A DNA stretch of 64,000 bases, from positions 313,001 through 377,000 of the forward strand of contig JAUIRK010000902.1 of the NCBI GenBank assembly GCA_030549495.1. The letters run 5' to 3'. Each line of letters begins with the position of its first letter. Within the stretch, counting starts at the first letter, position 1. The stretch comes from Nectonema munidae (Eukaryota; Nematomorpha; Nectonematoida; Nectonematidae). Under the pieces are notes generated by a model. It made no database searches. It saw nothing but the letters and a program-made list of their open reading frames with translations, and was not told where the DNA came from. The translations under genes and the position numbers were made by a program. Positions 11,700 through 23,585 of this stretch are shown piece by piece.

Positions 11700-12830
11700 A
11701 TAAGGCATGGGGTCCACATTAAGTGTGTAAGTTTTGTGTTGAGATATTTAGGCTGTGGACAAAAGTAATTAAAAAAACTATAATTTGGTGTGCCAATGGT
11801 ATGGCGTGAAGCAAAGAACCAACTTAATGATTGTTATTTTTGTTGTGTTGATGTAAAAGAATTTAATTAGTACAAGAAAACCAAACGGAATTATACTGTT
11901 TTAGAATCAGCTAGAAGACATGTACCTCATAGCTCTGAAGTTGCTATCACTAAAGTGCCAAATGATCTGTTTTCTTCTGATGACCAATTTAATGACCAAA
12001 ACTTTCATAGCTCTGAAGATGAAGGGCTAGAACGATATGATACTATTTTGAAAAAGAAAGAAAAGTTTCCCCAAGGGGAGCTCAATGATCTAATAAGAGA
12101 CATTGGTTTAAGTAAAGAAAAACTGCCTTTTTGGCTTCCAGGTTAACGAAAAAGAACTGCTTAAAACGAGAAACTAAACTATCAATTCATCAAAGAAGAG
12201 AGGCAGCCCGCCCTACTTCAGTTTAAATTGAAGACCACCTACTTTTTTGCAATGGTATTAAAAGTTTCCTTTTAGAAATGGGAATATTGATGTATAAACC
12301 ACAAAGTTGGAAGCTTTATATGGATTGTTCTATCAAGAGTTTTAAATGTGTTCTACTGCATAATAAAAATTTATTTGCCTCCATACCAATTGCACACTCT
12401 ACGAAAATCAAGGAAGATTGTGGGAGTATAAAGATGCTTTTAAAACGCATTTGCTATGAATAGCGCATGAATGGTCTCTTTGCGTCGACTTCAAAGTGAT
12501 TAATTTTTTACTTGGTCAGCAAAGTGGTTATACTAAATTTCCTATTTTTTGTCTTTATGGGATATCAGAGTGAAAAAGATCATTGCATAAAAATATCCTG
12601 GCCCTGAAGAGAAACCTTAGGGAATAATAACATCTTAAAGGAATCCCTTATTGATAAAAACAAGATTGTTCTCCCACCCTTGCATATTAAACATGGATAG
12701 ATGTGGTAGTTCGTTACAGCTTTGGATAAAGGAAGGAGAATGCTTCAAATAGTGTAAATTTCATCATATTTGTTTGACAAAATGGATAGCCAACCAACCA
12801 GTCTTCAAAAAACGCAAAATATCATTTTTT
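11700..12830 (+). pseudogene. decayed copy of a multicopy arthropod/cnidarian repeat-borne protein gene
   Basis: Ordered pieces in shifting frames read LNDCYFCCVDVKEFN, ESARRHVPHSSEVAITKVP, KEKFPQGELNDLIRDIGLSK, MYKPQSWKLYMDCSIKSFKC, LLHNKNLFASIPIAHSTKIK, VINFLLGQQSGYTKFP and IVLPPLHIKHG. From memory, this order matches a family of uncharacterised proteins present in very many copies in hemipteran, chelicerate and cnidarian genomes, with a CxxC start, an ELNDLVRDL-type motif and a later LLHN.....PIAHST block. Its enzymatic nature is not established to my knowledge. Several stops and frame changes show this copy is dead. A short fragment of a second copy lies at 5314. Confidence 0.7.
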
Positions 12831-13389
12831 ACTAAAATCGTAAATGGAAGTCTTTTCATATATACTTAGATTTGATGCCCAGTACAATGGTTACATTTTC
12901 AATAAAAAAAAGAGTTACAACTGAGATCATCGACCTCAATTTTATTTTGTTCAAAATAGAGACATTTTCCATTTTTGACTATAATGGTAGATAATATCAG
13001 CCTTCCTATTAAGATTTGATGCCCAATAAAATGGTGTTATTTTCAAGACAAAAAAGTTGAAAATATTAATGTATTTTATATCTTTCTCCAGTAAACTATG
13101 TATAAGGTATGGTGTAATAAGTAGATTTACTTGATTAAATTTTGTGTATAAAATAGACTGACAAAAACTACTACGCAATTGCTATATAGCTTATATAATA
13201 AAATAGGAGGGATAATGGCATTTAACAGAAATGATTATTATTTTTTCGCTAGATTATAATTGTATATAAAACATGTGTAGATGAAGATATGCTACTTCTA
13301 CTTTACATAATTTTTACACATGCATTACAAACCCATTTCAATCATTCAAAAGAAGTGAACCGAAACACAAGCACATGTATACAGTAAAG
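12831..13389. other. AT-rich stretch with a small direct repeat, no gene
   Basis: The phrase tagatttgatgcccagtaca occurs near 12868 and in a similar form near 13013, each followed by a tggt...ttttcaa block. This is a loose direct repeat about 145 bp apart. Nothing coding was recognised. It separates the protein relic from truncated element D. Confidence 0.45.
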
Positions 13390-14087
13390 GATTTCAGAAA
13401 TAAAACTAGCATGGTTGATTTGGTATAAAAACATATATTTAATGTAAAATTAGAGAGAATATTTTTGGAAACAAATTTTAGAACTAAGCGCAAATTTGAT
13501 TGACACTGGCAGATCTAAATGTGAAAAATAAGTTCAGAAATTAAACCAGCATGATTTATTTGGTATAAAAACATATATTTCATGGAGACAATTTTTAAAA
13601 GTAAATCGCAAATTTGATTAATAATTAAGTATTTTCAAATCCTAAATGTAAAAAATGAGTCCAGAAATGAAACCAGCATGGACGATTTAGTATAACACAT
13701 ATATTTTATGTAAAATTTGAAGGAATATTTTTTTAGATATATCTCGGATCAATCAAAATTTTGATTGACATTTTCTAAAATATAGCCATGATTATTGAAA
13801 AAATTAAACATATAAAGTGTTATGGGTTCAAAACTATATAATTATAAATTTTCAAGGGAGTGTATAATATAGACCCTAAGTTAAACTACAGATAATGTCA
13901 AAATTTTGATGAAACATTTTAATTTTTGATCCACAGTTTTGGACATGAAAGGGCCATTCAACTACCATGGAAATAAGATCAAAAGATGCAGCTAGCGATT
14001 TTAGGAAAATTTACGAAATTTGAAGGGATATGATTCATCCAATTTTGTACAATTAAATTTTTAGTGAATGGTTTGGCACTAATAGGG
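13390..14087. mobile_element. truncated piggyBac-like element D (L end only)
   Basis: The right terminus GGCACTAATAGGG (14075-14087) matches the L end of elements A, B and C. It is preceded by the shared subterminal text (attgacattttctaaaatat..., gatgcagctagcgatttt). About two diverged units of the L-type 150-bp array begin near 13395. The flanking site reads TTAC instead of TTAA, and the GC hairpin next to the terminus has been lost. No R end exists, so it is a one-ended remnant. Confidence 0.8.
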
Positions 14088-14610
14088 TTACCACCGTTCG
14101 GACTTTATTTTTATGGTCTTAATTGCGAAATGATTTTATTGGTGAGTTTAGAGGTAAATAAATCATTAAGTATAACGTCGATATAACGAGCTACAAAGCG
14201 TAGGGTGGAATGAAACTATGTTAGAAAAGATGCCCTTTTTCCAATGAGAATAGACATGCTTATGCAATATACACCACATGCTTTTTGTCGTTAGCAACAC
14301 GACATAGCTTAGAGTTAGCGTGGATGACAATACACATATGCTACTGATCGAAATATTGAGGCGCTTTCTAACAGAACAAAACTGATTACTTAGCTTAACG
14401 TAACTTGTTGTAATACCTAATTAGAGGGCTGGTCGTTCTACCGACAAAACGTGTGCGAAAAATTTATGGCTAAAAAATTTCATCACAAAATAAGGTCGCA
14501 ATTATGAGGTGGAATACAAGAAGATTTTTTTAATGTGCTGGAAGTTCTTTCTAAGAAAATTAAAACCATAGAGCAATTGTTGGCAAAGAAATCAATTTAA
14601 GAGGAAATTT
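14088..14610. other. no gene recognised
   Basis: The text gtataacgtcgatataacgag at about 14170 recalls a pogo/Tigger end (cgatataacg), but no partner was found. The remainder is probably the decayed 5' part of the hAT copy that follows. Confidence 0.35.
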
Positions 14611-16010
14611 GTGAAATGGCCTGTTATTATGGGCTTTCTTTTACATATATTGCTTTCAACTTGCCGCTTTATTCAAGAAAGTTTACGTAAAGAAAAGTAT
14701 GTCAACGCTTCACCTTCTACTCATAAAACTAAGAAAAATGATAATGAATTTTATTTTAAACAAAAAGATAAACTGAATCAATACTTGAAAGAGGAGGTGA
14801 AAGACGAAAAAGATTTTATCTTACCCTTGATGAATTCATGTCACAACAAAATAAACGCTACATGAGCATTAATTTACATGGAAGTGAAAACTTTTGGTCG
14901 CTTGGGTGGTTCTTGTAAAAGATTTTCTTAACAGTGAGAAAACGGTTAAAATGGTTTAAGACAGGCGAGCAGAATTTGGAATTATTTTAAAAAAAATATT
15001 GTAGGATCTACCAGTGATTGGGCATCACAAAAAGTCATTTTGAAAAGAAATTGCACAAATCACCATCGTTGTGTAGCTCATGACATTCACTTAGCATTTA
15101 AAGATGTTTTATATAGTGGAAAAAGAGTTCAGAACAAAGATTCATCTTCTGATGATGATATAGAATATGATTTATATGAAGATGTAGAGGTTTCATCAAA
15201 TTTTAATGAGTTTTTATTTGAAACTGATTGTTCTCTATCGTTCCAAAGATACGTGAAAACTATTTGATTGTAATTGAAAAAAATAAGAAAAATGTGTGAA
15301 CTCTTTAGAAATTCATCAGTTAAAAACGATATGTTACAAGATATGGTGAAACAAGATTTAGGCAAAAATTTAAATTTGGTGCTAGATTGCAAGACCTGGT
15401 GGAACAGTATGGTTGCAATGCTAAAAAGAATAATAATGTTGAAACCATGTATTTGTTATTCTCTAATGAAAATTCATGGCGCTGAAAATTTATTATTCCT
15501 GCATTAGTAAATTATCAATAGAGTTGGATCACTGATGAAAAGATATTTTGAAAGAAAAAATGATGAGATTATTTCTTTATTAAAATAACTCCATAATCTT
15601 GAACAAAGTTAAAGTAAAGCTGCTGATCAAACAAACGACATTAGGTATTTTTCAAAGATTATTTCCATCTACTCCTGAAACTGATGAACATCAATTACAA
15701 CTTAGTTATGTTAACAAGCAAGTGAGGCAAAAGATAAAGTCAACTGAAGACTGTTATAACGAATATTCAGAAGAAATGGAAAAGATGATGTTCCACAAAC
15801 CAAAAAAAATTCAATATAGAAAGCGAGTTCGAACTTTTTAAATTACAAAAAGAACGTGCAAATCAATAGGAATCATTGTACCTACTTCTACTTTAACCAA
15901 CATGTGTAGAAACTGAAAGACTCTTTTCTACTGCTGGTAAGTTTATTACTAAGTTAAGGAACAGTTTATCCTGCGAGACTATTGATGCTCTTTGTTCTTT
16001 AAAAGTATAA
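14611..16010 (+). pseudogene. decayed hAT-superfamily transposase
   Basis: Pieces read in order on the plus strand. RCVAHDIHLAFKDVL (near 15060) has the His-bearing HxLxL-type region of hAT enzymes. LGKNLNLVLDCKTWWNSMVA (15360-15415) matches the hAT D-x-x-T-R-W-N-S block. CVETERLFSTAGKFITKLRN (about 15908-15967) is the C-terminal dimerisation signature. The pieces lie in different frames with several stops, so the copy is inactive. The N-terminal BED finger and the terminal inverted repeats were not found. It differs in sequence from the hAT fragment at 6403-6990. Confidence 0.78.
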
Positions 16011-16440
16011 TCTCAAAAGGGTAAAAATTTTTAAATAAAAAGTCATTTAATTTTTTTTGTTTTTTTTTATAGATATCATATCATATCAGAAGCACACATC
16101 CGTGAGAGGGCGACGCCCCCTCTTAGATGTCATTTCAAGGCTGGTAAAAAAGCCTTTCGCTCTACCAATAATCTTTAATTTTTTCAATCTTATATCTTTT
16201 TTATATCATTTAAAAGATTTGTTATAAAAAAATAGACCCCCCCCCCCCCCCGGGCCCAAATGATGTATTATACATTTATATATAATTTTACAAATTTGAA
16301 TCTTTTAACTGGAACAAAAACACGGTTAAATCCAGCCACTAGTGTAAGCTGAGTACCATGTTTTAGTATGAGATTTAACATCTCCAGTTATAATAATATT
16401 TTAATAGATGATTTAAAACTTCTGTAGTATAAAGGTTCTC
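16011..16440. other. intergenic, with a C16 homopolymer
   Basis: A run of about 16 C lies near 16235-16250. At 16108-16124 there is a small GC palindrome (agggcgacgccccct). No gene was recognised. The GC block could be a hAT or piggyBac end, but no paired terminus was seen. Confidence 0.45.
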
Positions 16441-17560
16441 TTTTGTGTTTGAATGTTGTTTTGTCAGAGTTGCTATTTCATTCAGTATTGCAGTAGTGGA
16501 ATCCAAGTATATTATACGTTTGAGCTTTCTCCCACATTTTGGTAATCAGTATTGCCAACGTTTCTATGTAGGAAATCTGTTGTTCATCTTTAATGGGAAT
16601 ACATACATTATGATTATCAATTTTATGATTTCTATTTGGGATATGGTCGCGTCGCAAAAGTTTCCTCCTAACAAGACGGGTGCTGCTCTTATTGAGGTGG
16701 TTTGTTCTACACTTTGCCTAGCAGTATCCCAATTGCTAAACAAACTGTCATCAGCTAGCATTTTGTATAGTTAGCTGAATTGCTAATATTTATCGGTAAC
16801 GGTTCCTGATAGTATTCCAATGATCCTAGAAGTTTTTCAGTTAATTTCCTATATTTTCGAAATAAAGAAGAGCTATTATCAAGCCTAGTCTGAGATTCCT
16901 CGCAATCTCTAAGTTCAGATATTCCCTTCGAGATTTAGATTTACTACAAGATATTTGATGATTCTAAGGGGTCATTTTAGATTTTCTTCATTGATGCTGA
17001 TGTTGCACTCTACCTACAAACCTTTATTCTATAAAAGAGCAATTCGCTTGCGATTGTGCGCTTGTATCAAGATAATAGCATAAAATCTTAAATTTGTGAC
17101 TAGAAAGTATTTTTAATAGTTCTTATTGGACATTTTATCACATACTATTTGCTTCCATTGGCAGCTGATTGAATTGATAAATTTGGCGTTTTTCTTTGAA
17201 TCCAAAGAAATCCCTGTATTTTTATTTATGTGAATGCCACAGAAAGCATCATTAGATTAATTTTTACTATCCAGTTCCATCTATCCCCAAGAAGGTGTAA
17301 TGACATTGGGCAGTAGACCTGCAATTTTCTTTCGTAAACTCAAAATTTCGAATGAATCTAATTTTGCTTCTCTACTTTGCGATTGCAAAATTAGGAGAAA
17401 AGATTTAATCCATGGTTGTAGCACCTCTCGATAATCTTGTATTTTAGCAATTCAGGCACTACAAAGTGTGAGATTGCATCTACCTGATTCATTTAGAGCT
17501 TGGATAGGCTTCTTCATGGAAAGGGTTAGTGATAATAACAGGCCCATATCCTAGTGTGAG
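16440..17560 (-). pseudogene. unassigned decayed coding stretch
   Basis: The minus strand has several protein-like pieces in shifting frames. About 17458-17290 reads IAKIQDYREVLQPWIKSFLL and then QSQSREAKLDSFEILSLRKK without a stop. About 17225-16980 reads KNAKFINSISCQWKQIVCDK and FYAIILIQAHNRK. About 16865-16560 reads RKLTEKLLGSLEYYQEPLPI and DDSLFSNWDTARQSVEQTT. Together they suggest one protein of at least 350 residues, now broken by several changes. I do not recognise the family. It could be a decayed host-gene copy or a transposon protein. Confidence 0.4.
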
Positions 17561-19190
17561 AATTTTTCTAGCCTTAATGTTAAGTAGGTCGTGCGGTGGC
17601 CGCCAGGGTGACTCTAGTCTGGGAGGGCGTTAACCCTTGTTGGAAGAGAAAATCTCGATTCAGGATCCTTCCAGGTCCCCGCCTGTGTGATCCGAGGAAG
17701 TTTAATCCTTCTACTACGGCTTCCATCAAGATACGTCGCCATTTGGCAACAAAGACCTCTCTCTCTCTCTAAGCAACATTGCGTAAACCTATGTATTCTA
17801 CTAGATCACTATACGAACCAATTGAACGAAGTCACAAGGGCCAACAAGTCTACGTGGGTCCTCTACTTCTCTCTACTAAGAACACCTAAAACTTCTAAGA
17901 TTTCTTCAACATCAAGCCTATTTAAAATTTGCGTAGTGTCCTCCGGTTTCCTGTAAAATTGCTTTCTAGCAGGCTCTCTCTCTGCAGTTCTGGTTCAGAG
18001 GGTCTCTCTCAATCCTATCATGGCTGACATCTTTGCTAACCGTATCCCTAACTCCCTCTTTAGAATGTCAATGTGTTCTCTGCTAGTGATCTCTCATACA
18101 CCTTTCTTTGCATGATACTTTGCGCTTTTGTCTTCTCTCTAAATTAAATTGATATATATTCTCATTACAATCTTTTCCAAACCTAAGAAAAATCATTCTT
18201 AAATTCGTTTTTTTAGTAACGAGTTAACAGAAGTTCATCAAAATATTTAAATCCATTACGAATTTTTTCTAGGTTTTGACTTTATTCAATTTATTTAACT
18301 ACTTGAATTTATTACCACGTGTACCCATTTAAAAATTTTAATATAAATTGAAACGCCAATCCTGATTTTGCTCGGAAAAATATTTCTGTATTTAGATGGC
18401 GAAAATAGCCTTTTACATATTACATTTAAATTAACATTCTAATACATTGATCTATTTCTAAAAAAAACTTCACTTGCGATTCTAAGTCCACTTTTATGTC
18501 AATTTTTTTAGTTCCTCCTTTTCAAGTTGAAATTCAACCTTTCTATTCAAAAAGGAAATAACTTGTCATTTATACTTATTTGGAAAAATACCCATTTCCA
18601 TTTTCAGATATTTGGAGGCGCAGACTTACTGCTGATCGTATTTTCATCTCCATTTTTAGTTAAAAAGTTTTTTAAATGGTTGTGTAATATATGGAGCTAT
18701 TTCATTAAAGAATAAACTAGAATTTCATGCGTGATATTCTGAATTTTCACATGGTTGATTTCAGTTATCGACTTAACAACATCATTGAAAACGTTGAAAG
18801 TTTCTTCTGATTGCTAATGAATATTAGTTGAAATTGTTTGTATAAGTGTACAGTTTTCACCAATCATATGGACGTGTTTCATAAGATTGACAGGATGGTA
18901 ATTTTTCACTACGCGAATGAAAAATATGAGAAAAAAGATGATGTAAAACCTCTCTATATTGAATACCGTTGTTTAAAACATTACAGAGCCATCAAATTCT
19001 TTAAGATTTTAAATCATCTTTATGACACAAATAATAATAATAATAATATAAGCTCGTAATTGCGTTTTAATTATAACTTTGGTTTTTTATGGTGTCCAGG
19101 TCTATAATAAAGTTCGGGAAGATCTCGTACCGACTCAATAAAGCTGTTCCTTATAAGTTTTCTTTAAGGCTTTCCAAAGCTTACTTTATA
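17561..19190. other. intergenic with CT microsatellite
   Basis: The GC-richer block 17588-17700 (ggtggccgccagggtgactc ... ctcgattcaggatcc) has a vaguely tRNA-SINE-like look, but no clear A or B box. A (CT)n run lies at 17757-17771. The rest is AT-rich, with an (AAT)n tract near 19029-19047. No gene was identified, though an upstream exon of the lysine-rich gene could lie here. Confidence 0.4.
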
Positions 19191-19231
19191 TAAAAGTTTG
19201 TACAAATCACGCATTACAATGTTCTTTTTAG

Positions 19232-19810
19232 GTAATGAAAGCAGTAAAGTGATTTTGAAGACAGCGAGTGATCTCAGGCATTTGATTGACTTTGAGCCCG
19301 TGTCACCGGACAGCATCAGTGATGCAGAATCTAAAGAAAGTTGGGAAGACACAAGGAATGAAGAGTGCGTGAATTTGTTGCCCAACTTGAGACTGATCAA
19401 AATCACGGATGGCATTGCCTCCCACCCAGAAGAGATGACATGTGGCGGCAAAAAGGAGAGCAAGAAGAGCACGCAAATCCTTTCGAACAGGAAAGCAGAC
19501 GAGAGTGACGTGAAGCGGAACGCGGCAAAAGCGAGTGCGGGCCTCACATATTCCAAAAGTAGTGACTTGATTGTGCCGAAGAGCAGCAACGATGTTTTGG
19601 AGATCTTGCGCAAGCGTGTCAAGAAGGAGAAAAAGGAGGTGGATGATGGACAAGTCAGAAGGGAGAAGAAGCAGAAGAAGAAAAGGAAGAAGTTGAGTCG
19701 GGAGGAGAAGAAAAAGTTGAAGAAATTGAAAAAAAAGCTCAAGTTGGCAAAGAAGGAAAAGAAGAGACGACAGCAAAAAACACAAGCTCGGCTCCTACTC
19801 CAAGACTTGG
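19232..19810 (+). CDS. lysine-rich protein, internal exon 1 of the model
   Basis: This is modelled as an exon between the acceptor ttcttttta|g (AG at 19230-19231) and the donor g|gtaatg at 19811. It encodes about 193 residues. The first half is acidic and mixed (DLRHLIDFEPVSPDSISDAE, then CVNLLPNLRLIKITDG). The second half is strongly basic, with repeated KKEKK and KKKRKK blocks forming a long charged helix and likely nuclear localisation signals. Base composition is far more balanced than in the flanks, as in the intronless genes at 39-46 kb. The exon starts and ends in phase 1, matching the next two exons. A Met-initiated frame from 19198 reads through the acceptor and is less likely to be the true start, so 5' exons are probably missing. 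The family is not recognised. A nuclear scaffold or RNA-processing protein would fit the composition, but that is a guess. Confidence 0.6.
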
Positions 19811-19939
19811 GTAATGCTTTTCGCCACTTATTTGGGGAAAGAATCTTTCACCTCACCTTTTTTAGCGATGCTGATTCTTATTATAAATAATACTCTTCGT
19901 TATAAATCTAGTTGAATATTGAAAACTAAACCTTTCCTT

Positions 19940-20040
19940 TTAACCCTTTGAGCGCCATAATTTTTAAGACTAATTGTCTGCTTTCTTTTTAATTGAAATT
20001 TTATATATTTAAAGCAGATTATTCACACTGTTGCTCAAGG
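19940..20040. mobile_element. piggyBac-type MITE end with hairpin, copy 1
   Basis: TTAA at 19940-19943 is followed by CCCTTTGAGCGCCATAATTT, then aagactaat, then a hairpin with arms tctgcttt and aaagcaga. Related blocks lie at 24752-24845 and 44676-44760. A looser relative starts near 20158 (ttaatcttttggaggcaaag). The TTAA-CCC start suggests a piggyBac-type MITE. Confidence 0.5.
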
Positions 20041-20475
20041 GGAGAAAGCATTTAACCTTTATTAAAATTTTAGTTTTATCAAAAAATTCTTGAGATCAAT
20101 ACAATTAATTCACTAAGGTAATTTTAACTTTACTTTTTATAACGTTACTAATTTTCTTGCCTTAATCTTTTGGAGGCAAAGTTTTTAAAGCCGAATAGCT
20201 TGTTTATCTTTTTCAGTAATGTTTTTATGTAACTTGAAACATAGCATTTTTGAGGCTTAATGATAACCCCATTTATGCCAGAAAAATTGACACGATTAAC
20301 CACACGAAGTACACGTCACGTATGCATAAATAGATAATGGGGTAAGTGTAATTTTTGACATTTTTATTGTTTTGGCATATTTTTTGTTTTTATGTAAATT
20401 AAAAAATTTCGTTCAAAATTCTTTCTCCTTTTTTATAACTTAATTTGGCTGAATTTTTCGTTTGGGAAATTTTCT

Positions 20476-20565
20476 ATCAGAGGTCTGGCAAGGCATCCGG
20501 GGAGACAACTTGTCAGCCTTATCAGAGGTCTGGCAAGACCTCCGGGGAGACAACTTGCCAGCCTT
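20476..20565. repeat. 45-bp unit in two tandem copies
   Basis: The unit atcagaggtctggcaag plus a cctccggggagacaacttg block occurs at 20476 and 20521. It is a GC-rich island in AT-rich DNA. Fragments of it generate a spurious open frame on the minus strand. Confidence 0.8.
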
Positions 20566-21071
20566 ATTATATATTTAAATGTGTAAATCGTAAAATGCTT
20601 AAAAAATATACTTAAAATAAAAATTTTTAAAAAATATTTTACATACATATTGAAAGCCACATTTCAAAAATTCTACCTAAAATTTCAAAAAATTTAACTT
20701 TGAAATTGCAGTTTTATTTCATAAAAACTATATGATTGGTTGAAATGTTTATGTAATATATAATAATAATATTAATACTACTACTACTACTAATACTACT
20801 TTTTGAAAATGTTTACTTGTTTGATTTGCAGAAAGAATTAAACTGTTTTTCAATATTTCCTTTTTATGATATATATATCATTAGAAAGCTTATCGTTTGC
20901 TACATACTCTAGAATAATTTATTTTTGCAAAAGTTTTAAAAAATTTTAATAAATGGACTTTACTTCGAAAAATTTGGTCTAAATTTTTGAAAAAATTACG
21001 GACCACCTTTTTATCGAAGCATAATGTGAAGATTTTTAAAAAAAAATTGAATGAAAATGGTATCATTGGAA

Positions 21072-21760
21072 AGGTATACTCTTTGTGGTTAACATAGGCT
21101 AGGTTATACAAATAAATATATTTTTATTTTTCCAAAATCTGCTTTTATGTGAGGTCAGCAACTTTTATCTAGTTTCAAAAAATACCAATAATAATTAACG
21201 TTCTTAATTTATATAATATTTGTTCAATATTTTATATTCACAAAGGTAAAATATGATTTTTTACATTTTAAAATTTCATAGTTAAAGGAAACTGTCGAAA
21301 ATTAATATATATTTTTTACTCTTTATGGGTCAGTAGTATAGGTCAGTATAATGTTTTTCTAATAAATTTAAAATTAATTTTGAAGTGAAAAATGTTGATC
21401 GAATGTACAAGATTTGAAGCTATACTCTTTGTGGGTAAAATAGGCTAGGTTTTACAAATAAATATATTTTTATTTTTCCAAAATCCGCTTTTATGTGAGG
21501 TCAGTCAACTTTTATCTAGTTTCAAAAAATACGAATAATTAACGTGATGAGTTTATATATTATTTCTTCAAAATTTTATATTCACAAAGGTAGAATATGG
21601 TTTTTAACATTTTAAAATGTCATAGTTAAATAAAACTGTCGAAAATTAATATATATTTTTTACTTTTTATGGGTCAGTAGTATAGGTCAGTATAATATTT
21701 TTCTAATAAATTTTAAATTATTTTTCAAGTGAAAAATGTCGATTAAATGTAAGAGTTTTG
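21072..21760. repeat. direct duplication of about 345 bp
   Basis: Copy 1 (about 21072-21420) and copy 2 (about 21423-21760) share tatactctttgtgg, ataggctaggtt, tatgtgaggtcag and gggtcagtagtataggtcag. A third partial copy lies near 22408-22495. There is no coding content. It sits in the large intron of the lysine-rich gene. Confidence 0.85.
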
Positions 21761-21767
21761 TTTGATA

Positions 21768-22240
21768 ATCGTAGTCTACTTTTATTTAGTTTAGATACAA
21801 CCTTTCTAATTTTTAACGAAGGGCATTCGTTATATTTATACCGACAGTGTGCGAATAATAAATCACATTATTGATTGATTTTAGAGCATAACTATGCGAA
21901 GAAAGATGAACACATGTTGCATTACGCGTTTGTGAGCGCAGTGAATTCTTATCTCGCATACGCTACACCACATCTTTAGCACGCGTGTGTGGTTTATTTT
22001 ATCGGACTAGTGTACGCTTAGTTTATTTGTAGTGTTCCTAGCTTAAATCTTAGTCAAATATTAAAACGCTTATAACTTTCACATTTCTCAACAAAATGCA
22101 TCATGCGATATACCAAATTAAAGCATTTTTATGGGCTTTCAGAATACATTACTTATATAATAAGTACTTTAGAAATACCATTTTACTGTTTTTATTTTCC
22201 ATGGGCTTCATACCATTAATTAGCAGATAAGGGATGCATT
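21768..22240. repeat. about 480-bp duplicated block, copy 1
   Basis: It is very similar to 22873-23362. Shared landmarks are the imperfect palindrome aacgaagggcattcgtta, the block acatgttgcattacgcg, and tagtgtacgcttagtttatt. The offset between copies is about 1.1 kb. Together with the 345-bp duplication, this forms a complex tandem segmental duplication. Confidence 0.85.
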
Positions 22241-22872
22241 TTAAACTAAAGCTCCTTTCATTAGGACAAATTTTTACCTATATTATGTGACAATTTCCAG
22301 CACAATTATAAAGCGACTCTACTCTCAGAATCTAAATTTATTTGTAGATTTTTATAAAATAGTATTAGTTTTTCCATTTTTTTTATAAATTAACCTTCGT
22401 TTTTTTATAGGTCAGTATAATGTTTTTCTAATAAATTTAAAATTATTTTTGAAGTGAAAAATGTAGATCGAATGTACAAGTTTTGTTGGATAATCGTTGT
22501 CCACTATTTATTTTTAGATTTTTATAAAATCATTTTAGTTTTCGGTTTTTTATAAATTAACATTAGTTTTTTACTTCTTTTGATTTAATCATCCAAAATT
22601 TAAGTGCGGGTTTGATTTACACTTTGATTCGAAAAAAATATGTTTTGGATAAATATTATTTTTATTATTGTTTACTGCATATAAATTTCTAAAGAGAAGA
22701 TAAATAGATCAAAATATGTGTTTTAATCAATTTTTCTCAATAAGTAATCTCATGAATTTATTTTTTATTCACTATAATCCTAAATTTATTTCTATATTTT
22801 TATAAAATAATTATAATTTTCGAATCTAACACGTGTGCGCATGCATCCACATTGAATAAATAATGAGTTTTG

Positions 22873-23362
22873 TTGGATAATCATAGTCTACTTTTATTTA
22901 GTTTAGATGCAATCTTTCTAATTTTTAACGAAGGGCATTCGTTATTTTTATACCGACAGTGTGCGAAGAATAAATCACATTATTGATTCTAAAACGATTG
23001 TTATTGATTTTAGCGATTAACTATGCGAAGAAAGATTAACACATGTTGCATTACGCGTTTGTGAGCGCAGGAAATTCTTATCTCGCATACGCTTCACCAC
23101 ATCTTTAGCACGCGTGTGTGGTTTTTTTCATCGGGCTAGTGTACGCTTAGTTTATTTGTAGTGTTCCTAGCTTAAATTTTAATCAAATATTAAAACGCTT
23201 ATAACTTTTACATTTCTCAACAAAATGCATCATGCGATATACCAAATTAAAGCATTTTTTATGGGCTTTAAGAATACATTACTTATATCATAATTACTTG
23301 AGAAATACCATTTTATTGTTTTTATATTCCATGGGCTTCATTATCATTAATTAGCAGATGAG
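22873..23362. repeat. about 480-bp duplicated block, copy 2
   Basis: This is the partner of 21768-22240 and carries the same palindrome and the acgcgtgtgtggt block, with scattered substitutions and small length changes. Sequence between the copies (22310-22830) includes the AT-rich repeat also seen at the window start. Confidence 0.85.
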
Positions 23363-23585
23363 GGATTCATATTTTTATATTGCATTTTTTATGGGTTTTC
23401 AGAATACAATTTTATTTTCTTTTTTATTTTTAAAGATAAATATTATTTTTATTATTGTTTAGTGCATAAAAATTTCTATGTCACAAAAAATATTTTGGAT
23501 TACGCTTATTGATGTGTTCACTGAAGGAAAAAAATATCAAAAAAATTCAAATTATGTGTTTTAATAAATTTTTCTAAATAAGTAT

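Noticed and set aside
2934-14200. A Tigger-like element spanning from the end at 2934 to the cgatataacgag text near 14180
   Set aside because: The two ends do not pair well, and the interval contains many unrelated elements and no Tigger transposase.
19164-19785. Two long open frames on the minus strand opposite the lysine-rich exon
   Set aside because: They are antisense to AAG/AAA-rich codons, giving Phe/Leu/Ser-rich text without motifs. The plus strand has splice sites, phase continuity and host-like composition.
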